Part shown: positions 60,452 to 64,000 of the stretch, one piece after another
Layout of the letters: every line of letters starts with the position of its first letter
How positions within the stretch are numbered: position 1 is the stretch's first letter
Assembly: GCA_001000675.1 (NCBI GenBank)
Contig: LCHW01000001.1
Location: 496,809 to 560,808, forward strand
Direction of reading: 5' to 3'
DNA: 64,000 nucleotides
DNA from: Candidatus Wolfebacteria bacterium GW2011_GWE2_44_13
GTDB lineage: Bacteria > Patescibacteria > Paceibacteria > UBA6257 > UBA9933
Position numbers and translations under genes: made by a program
Notes under the pieces: generated by a model
What the model was told of the DNA's origin: nothing
The model's input: only the letters and a program-made list of their open reading frames with translations
The model's database searches: none

Positions 60452-62233
60452 TTATCCAATTGTTGCACGGATGCGACGGACTCCGGCGGAAACGGCTTCT
60501 TCTTTTGTAATCTTAAACGAACCAATTTGGCCTGTATATTCTACGTGTGGTCCTCCACAGAATTCACGGCTTACTACTCCTCCGCTCGCCTCTGATCCGA
60601 TTGAATATACCTTTACCATCGATGGATACTTGTGCTTAAAGAATGCAACTGCTCCCAACTTTTCTGCATCTTCTTTTGGCATTTCTTCGAAATAGACCGG
60701 AAGATTTGCATCTATTTTATCGTTGACCAAATTTTCAACCTTCTGTATTTCTTCCGGTGTCATTTTTCTTGGGAAAGAAAAGTCGAAGCGAAGACGCTCT
60801 GGATTAATATCTGATCCCATTTGATGTACTTCGTCACCAAATTCATGGCGCAGCGCCCAGTTCAATAAGTGGGTTGCAGTATGAAATCCGATAACCTTTT
60901 TCATTTCCTCTTCGTTTCCTGCTTTCAATTCACCGGTATCGAGGATGAGTCCGTGTCCACCAAACTTGCTTCCCGCGCCTGCGCGTGAAACTTCTTGATG
61001 TTTTTCAAAATACTCATCGAACTCTTCTTTTTTGAGATTCTCTGTTGCGCTCTGTGGAGCTAATTCCAATATCAATTCGAATGGCAAACCGAATGATTCA
61101 TACAAATAAAAAGCATCTTTACCACTAATGGTTTCGAACTTTTCTATTTCTTTCATGCCCCGTGCAACTGCTTCGTGAAATTTAACGCGCTCGCCTTCGA
61201 ATACATCAAGGATTCGCTTTGTATCGTTTATTTCTGGATAGATTTCTCCGAATATTTCCTTCACAACAGGGACCATTTCGGCAAAAAGATCTGCATGTAC
61301 ATCGTATTTAATCTGATAGGCCATAACACGGCGCAATAAGCGACGCAATACATATCCTGCTTCTTTGTTTGCGGGTACAATACCGTCGGCAATCAAGAAT
61401 GTTGATGCACGCAAGTGGTCTGCAAATACACGCTTTACTGTATCGTCTACGGTTGGCGCAATTTCGTTGATCTTTACCATGATCGGATGAAAAATTTCCG
61501 ACTCAAATACGTTATCAACGCCTTCGAGCATTACTGAAAGACGCTCAAAGCCCATTCCGGTATCGATACCTGGACGTTCTGCTTTATGATACATACCGCT
61601 CTTATCTTTGAAGAATTCATTGAACACGATGTTCCATACTTCTACATCATCAACATAGATTTCTGTGCATGGACCACATGGGCCTTCTTCGCCTGTTGGT
61701 CCCCAAAAATTATCTTCGCGCGGACCTTTGCGAATCTTATCTTCTGGCATCTTTATTTCATCTCTCCAAATTGCATATGCTTCTTCATCGAACGGTGTTT
61801 CTGCGTCGCCACCAAATACCGTAACGTACATACGGTCTGGGTTGATGCCCAAAATCTCTGTCATAAACTGATATCCTGCATGGATAGCAGCTCGCTTAAA
61901 GTAGCCTTCTTTTCCATCGTCTTCTGGCTCATCTGAACCTACTGGACCAAATGAAAAGTTGCCCATCATTTCGAACATGGTCAAATGGGTCTTGTCGCCT
62001 ACTTCTTCGATATCGCTCGTACGAAAACACTTTTGAATCGATACAGTTCGTTGTGAACCAAAATCTTCCAGCGCGTCGAGTTCGCCAGTGTAATACTTTT
62101 TAAACTGTTGCATACCTGCGGTCGTCAACAATACCGATGGATCGTCCGGCATTAATGAAGACGACGCAACACGCGCATGTCCTTTACTATGAAAAAAATT
62201 GAAGAAATGTTTTCGTAAATCTTTTGATTGCAT
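60452..62233 (-). CDS. alaS: Alanyl-tRNA synthetase, short form
   Basis: 593 aa; most bacterial AlaRS are about 870. Aminoacylation domain: LRKHFFNFFHSKGH, SSSLMPDDPSVLLTTAGM, NFWGPTGEEGPCGPCTE. Editing domain: HTATHLLNWAL (HxxxH) and CGGPHVEYTG (CxxxH-like). The C-Ala (DHHA1/oligomerisation) domain is absent. Short AlaRS proteins of this kind are known from CPR genomes. Confidence 0.95.
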   Translation of the reverse strand: MQSKDLRKHFFNFFHSKGHARVASSSLMPDDPSVLLTTAGMQQFKKYYTGELDALEDFGSQRTVSIQKCFRTSDIEEVGDKTHLTMFEMMGNFSFGPVGSDEPEDDGKEGYFKRAAIHAGYQFMTEILGINPDRMYVTVFGGDAETPFDEEAYAIWRDEIKMPEDKIRKGPREDNFWGPTGEEGPCGPCTEIYVDDVEVWNIVFNEFFKDKSGMYHKAERPGIDTGMGFERLSVMLEGVDNVFESEIFHPIMVKINEIAPTVDDTVKRVFADHLRASTFLIADGIVPANKEAGYVLRRLLRRVMAYQIKYDVHADLFAEMVPVVKEIFGEIYPEINDTKRILDVFEGERVKFHEAVARGMKEIEKFETISGKDAFYLYESFGLPFELILELAPQSATENLKKEEFDEYFEKHQEVSRAGAGSKFGGHGLILDTGELKAGNEEEMKKVIGFHTATHLLNWALRHEFGDEVHQMGSDINPERLRFDFSFPRKMTPEEIQKVENLVNDKIDANLPVYFEEMPKEDAEKLGAVAFFKHKYPSMVKVYSIGSEASGGVVSREFCGGPHVEYTGQIGSFKITKEEAVSAGVRRIRATIG

Positions 62234-62256
62234 GGTTTCTGTTTATTATAGACCGC

Positions 62257-62303
62257 CTTCGGCGGAAGGTTGAACTGGATCCCGTGTCGGAGCACGGGAT
62301 GAC
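62257..62303. repeat. REP-like element
   Basis: CCTTCGGCGGAAGG near TGGATCCCGTG and CACGGGATGACA between alaS and the sigma-factor frame. Confidence 0.65.
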
Positions 62304-62335
62304 AACCTACCTGTATATATTTTGTTCTTACTTTT

Positions 62336-64000
62336 TTAGTAACCGCGAAGCTCTTCTGACTTTGCGTGGCCTTTGATTTTTTCAATTGCCTTTGCCTCGA
62401 TTTGTCGAATACGTTCACGCGTAACGCCAAACTTCTTACCTACTTCTTCGAGGGTATGTGTTACTCCGTCTTCCAAACCGAAGCGAAGTCGCAATATCTC
62501 CTGCTCACGGGGAGCAAGGTCGATTAATATATCGCGAATCTTTTCCTTTAACAACGCAAGCTCTGCTGACTGTGTTGGGGATAAGTTTTTATCGTCTTTG
62601 ATAAGGTCAGACAAGGTTGCTTCGTCGCTATCTTCCATAAGCGGAGCTTCAAGCGAGATAACTTCTTGAGAAATCTTTTGAATGTTGTAGATCTTTTCTA
62701 CGGTTGTACCCATTTCAATAGCGATTTCTTCGGCAAGCGCTTCGCGGCCGAGTTCTTGCATGAGTCGGCGCTTTACCTGCGTATACTTTGAGATGTTTTC
62801 GATCATGTGGACCGGAATACGCACGGTACGCGATTGGTCGGCTAATGCGCGGGTAATTGCCTGTCGAATCCACCATGTTGCATAGGTTGAAAACTTAAAT
62901 CCTTTGCGATAGTCGAATTTATCAACTGCCTTTGAAAGGCCAATGTTCCCCTCTTGAATAAGGTCCAAAATACCCATCTGCGTTGTGCGATGTGCGTATC
63001 GTTTTGCAATGGAAACAACTAATCGTAAGTTTGCTTGGATTAATCGTTGTCGTGCATTTTCTTCTCCGTCTTCGGAGCGTTTTGCAAGATCTTTTTCTTC
63101 GGCAGAGGTTAACAATGCATAGCGTCCAATTTCTTTTAGGTACATCTGCACTGAATCGGGCATTTCGTCCATGCGCCCCTTTCCTACTGCTTCGATTTCT
63201 TTTGCCGTCGGTTCGTCGTCTTTCGGCATTTCAATTAATGCTGCAGTTTCGATAACCTTGATGTTGTTTTTATCAAGGAAGTCATACAACTCTTCGAGTA
63301 ACGAAATATCTTCCTCAACGTGTGGGAAGTAATACAAAATTTCTGTATCTGTTACAAAACCTTTTGCGCGTCCTCGATGTACAAGCTCTTCCATTTGCTC
63401 TTTATCCCAGAGGGACCTGGAGTGTGGCAAAAGCCCCTCCTCCATCCCAACCATGAAAACGATCGGAAACTCTAGACCTTTGGCTGAATGCAGACTCATG
63501 AGGGTCACTCCCCCGCCTTCAGCCGCGGTTTGCAGATCTTTAAGATAGCCGTCTTGTACTAGGGCGATGTTTTCTAACAGTTGAGTTGCGGTTTCAAATT
63601 GGCTGGCGACATTAAGTAATTCTTTGATGTTCTCTAGCCGTTCAGCATCTTCTTCATCCTTGGGATCCAGCTTGTCTTGATAGTGTGTCACCGACAAAAT
63701 GTTTTCTAGCAAAAAGAGAGGTGTTTGATGTTTAATTTCATCTTGGTGAGCCTCAACCCATGAGGTAAAAATGGCCGCGGTCCGTTTGCCGTTTTTGAGG
63801 ACTCGGTCTTGGCTGACAAGGTCCAGCGGATTGTTGGCGACTCTCATATAGGCCAAGAGATCCTTGATTTCTTTTCTTTCATAAAATTTAAGGCCGCCAA
63901 CCACTCGATATGGGACGCCTCGGTGGACAAAAGCTTCCTCAAATGGTCGGGATTGGGCATTGGTGCGATACAGAATGGCGATGTTGCCATATTCAGAGGC
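62336..64000 (-). CDS. rpoD: Fusion of partial UvrD/PcrA helicase with housekeeping sigma factor, open at right edge
   Basis: 555 codons visible, open to the right (the track start at 63904 is a GTG inside the frame). N-terminal part (64000 to about 63400): ILYRTNAQSRP, VGGLKFYERKEIKDLLAY, LMSLHSAKGLEFPIVFMVGM, typical of UvrD/PcrA domain 2 up to motif V; motif VI is missing. From about 63395 it becomes sigma-70: region 1.1 (LVHRGRAKGFVTDTEIL), 1.2 (DSVQMYLKEIGRYALL), region 2 (RLVVSIAKRYAHRT, GNIGLSKAVDKFDY, FKFSTYATWWIRQAITRAL), region 3, and region 4 (LRLRFGLEDG, GVTRERIRQIEAKAI). The join may be real or an assembly error. Confidence 0.85.
   Translation of the reverse strand, partial: ASEYGNIAILYRTNAQSRPFEEAFVHRGVPYRVVGGLKFYERKEIKDLLAYMRVANNPLDLVSQDRVLKNGKRTAAIFTSWVEAHQDEIKHQTPLFLLENILSVTHYQDKLDPKDEEDAERLENIKELLNVASQFETATQLLENIALVQDGYLKDLQTAAEGGGVTLMSLHSAKGLEFPIVFMVGMEEGLLPHSRSLWDKEQMEELVHRGRAKGFVTDTEILYYFPHVEEDISLLEELYDFLDKNNIKVIETAALIEMPKDDEPTAKEIEAVGKGRMDEMPDSVQMYLKEIGRYALLTSAEEKDLAKRSEDGEENARQRLIQANLRLVVSIAKRYAHRTTQMGILDLIQEGNIGLSKAVDKFDYRKGFKFSTYATWWIRQAITRALADQSRTVRIPVHMIENISKYTQVKRRLMQELGREALAEEIAIEMGTTVEKIYNIQKISQEVISLEAPLMEDSDEATLSDLIKDDKNLSPTQSAELALLKEKIRDILIDLAPREQEILRLRFGLEDGVTHTLEEVGKKFGVTRERIRQIEAKAIEKIKGHAKSEELRGY

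Overview
The window looks like a chromosomal segment of a Patescibacteria (CPR) bacterium, most likely Parcubacteria-like. This is inferred from gene content, not from a marker tree. The signs are a short alanyl-tRNA synthetase without the C-terminal domain, a tRNA gene split by a group I intron, many small secreted or single-pass proteins of no known family, a class F-type sortase, msrA/msrB, a secreted bactofilin-like protein, and almost no biosynthetic genes. TGA is used as a stop (for example at 22906), so the code is standard. Most genes are on the minus strand. Several AT-rich genes have a TATACT/TATAAT box only 6-9 nt before the ATG, which suggests leaderless mRNAs. A second set of GC-richer small genes has strong Shine-Dalgarno sites and strong terminators.

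Layout. 1-6128: the N-terminal 2042 codons of a giant secreted protein with 16 tandem 94-residue Ig-like repeats, running off the left edge. 6.2-17.4 kb: a secreted glycoside-hydrolase-like protein, a glutamate-5-kinase-like kinase, truB, an anchored alpha/beta hydrolase, a secreted bactofilin-like protein, an ABC-F ATPase, small GC-rich genes, a ClpP-like protease, a poly-gamma-glutamate hydrolase and queH. 18.0-18.4 kb: two tandem copies of a small RNA gene. 18.5-28.6 kb: a DEAD-box helicase with a structured leader; a four-gene run of response regulator, surface protein, histidine kinase and DUF262; a beta-propeller lipoprotein; and an ABC exporter. 28.7-44.9 kb: RNase H, NERD, a P-type Mg ATPase, hemerythrin, SET, exonuclease III, a Cys-repeat secreted protein, msrAB, a second lone response regulator, cupin, SPFH, two DedA/VTT proteins, and LiaF-like and SOUL proteins.

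44.9-56.8 kb is the accessory region. It holds a structured standalone RNA, a type II restriction-modification pair (AlwI-like nuclease and D12 adenine methylase), two NYN-domain genes, paralogous membrane proteins, an alpha/beta hydrolase and a sortase. Its units are separated by copies of one repeat whose core is a terminator-like palindrome. Three GC-rich genes share a promoter with the same palindrome between -35 and -10.

57.0-64.0 kb: a tRNA-Asn with a group I intron, a SLOG-type protein, hisS, alaS, and an open reading frame joining part of a UvrD/PcrA helicase to a near-complete housekeeping sigma factor. That last join may be a fusion or an assembly chimera.

Standalone features not explained by known families are the tandem sRNAs (18.07-18.41 kb), the pseudoknot-capable RNA (44.98-45.21 kb), the shared operator-promoter and the repeat-delimited cassettes.
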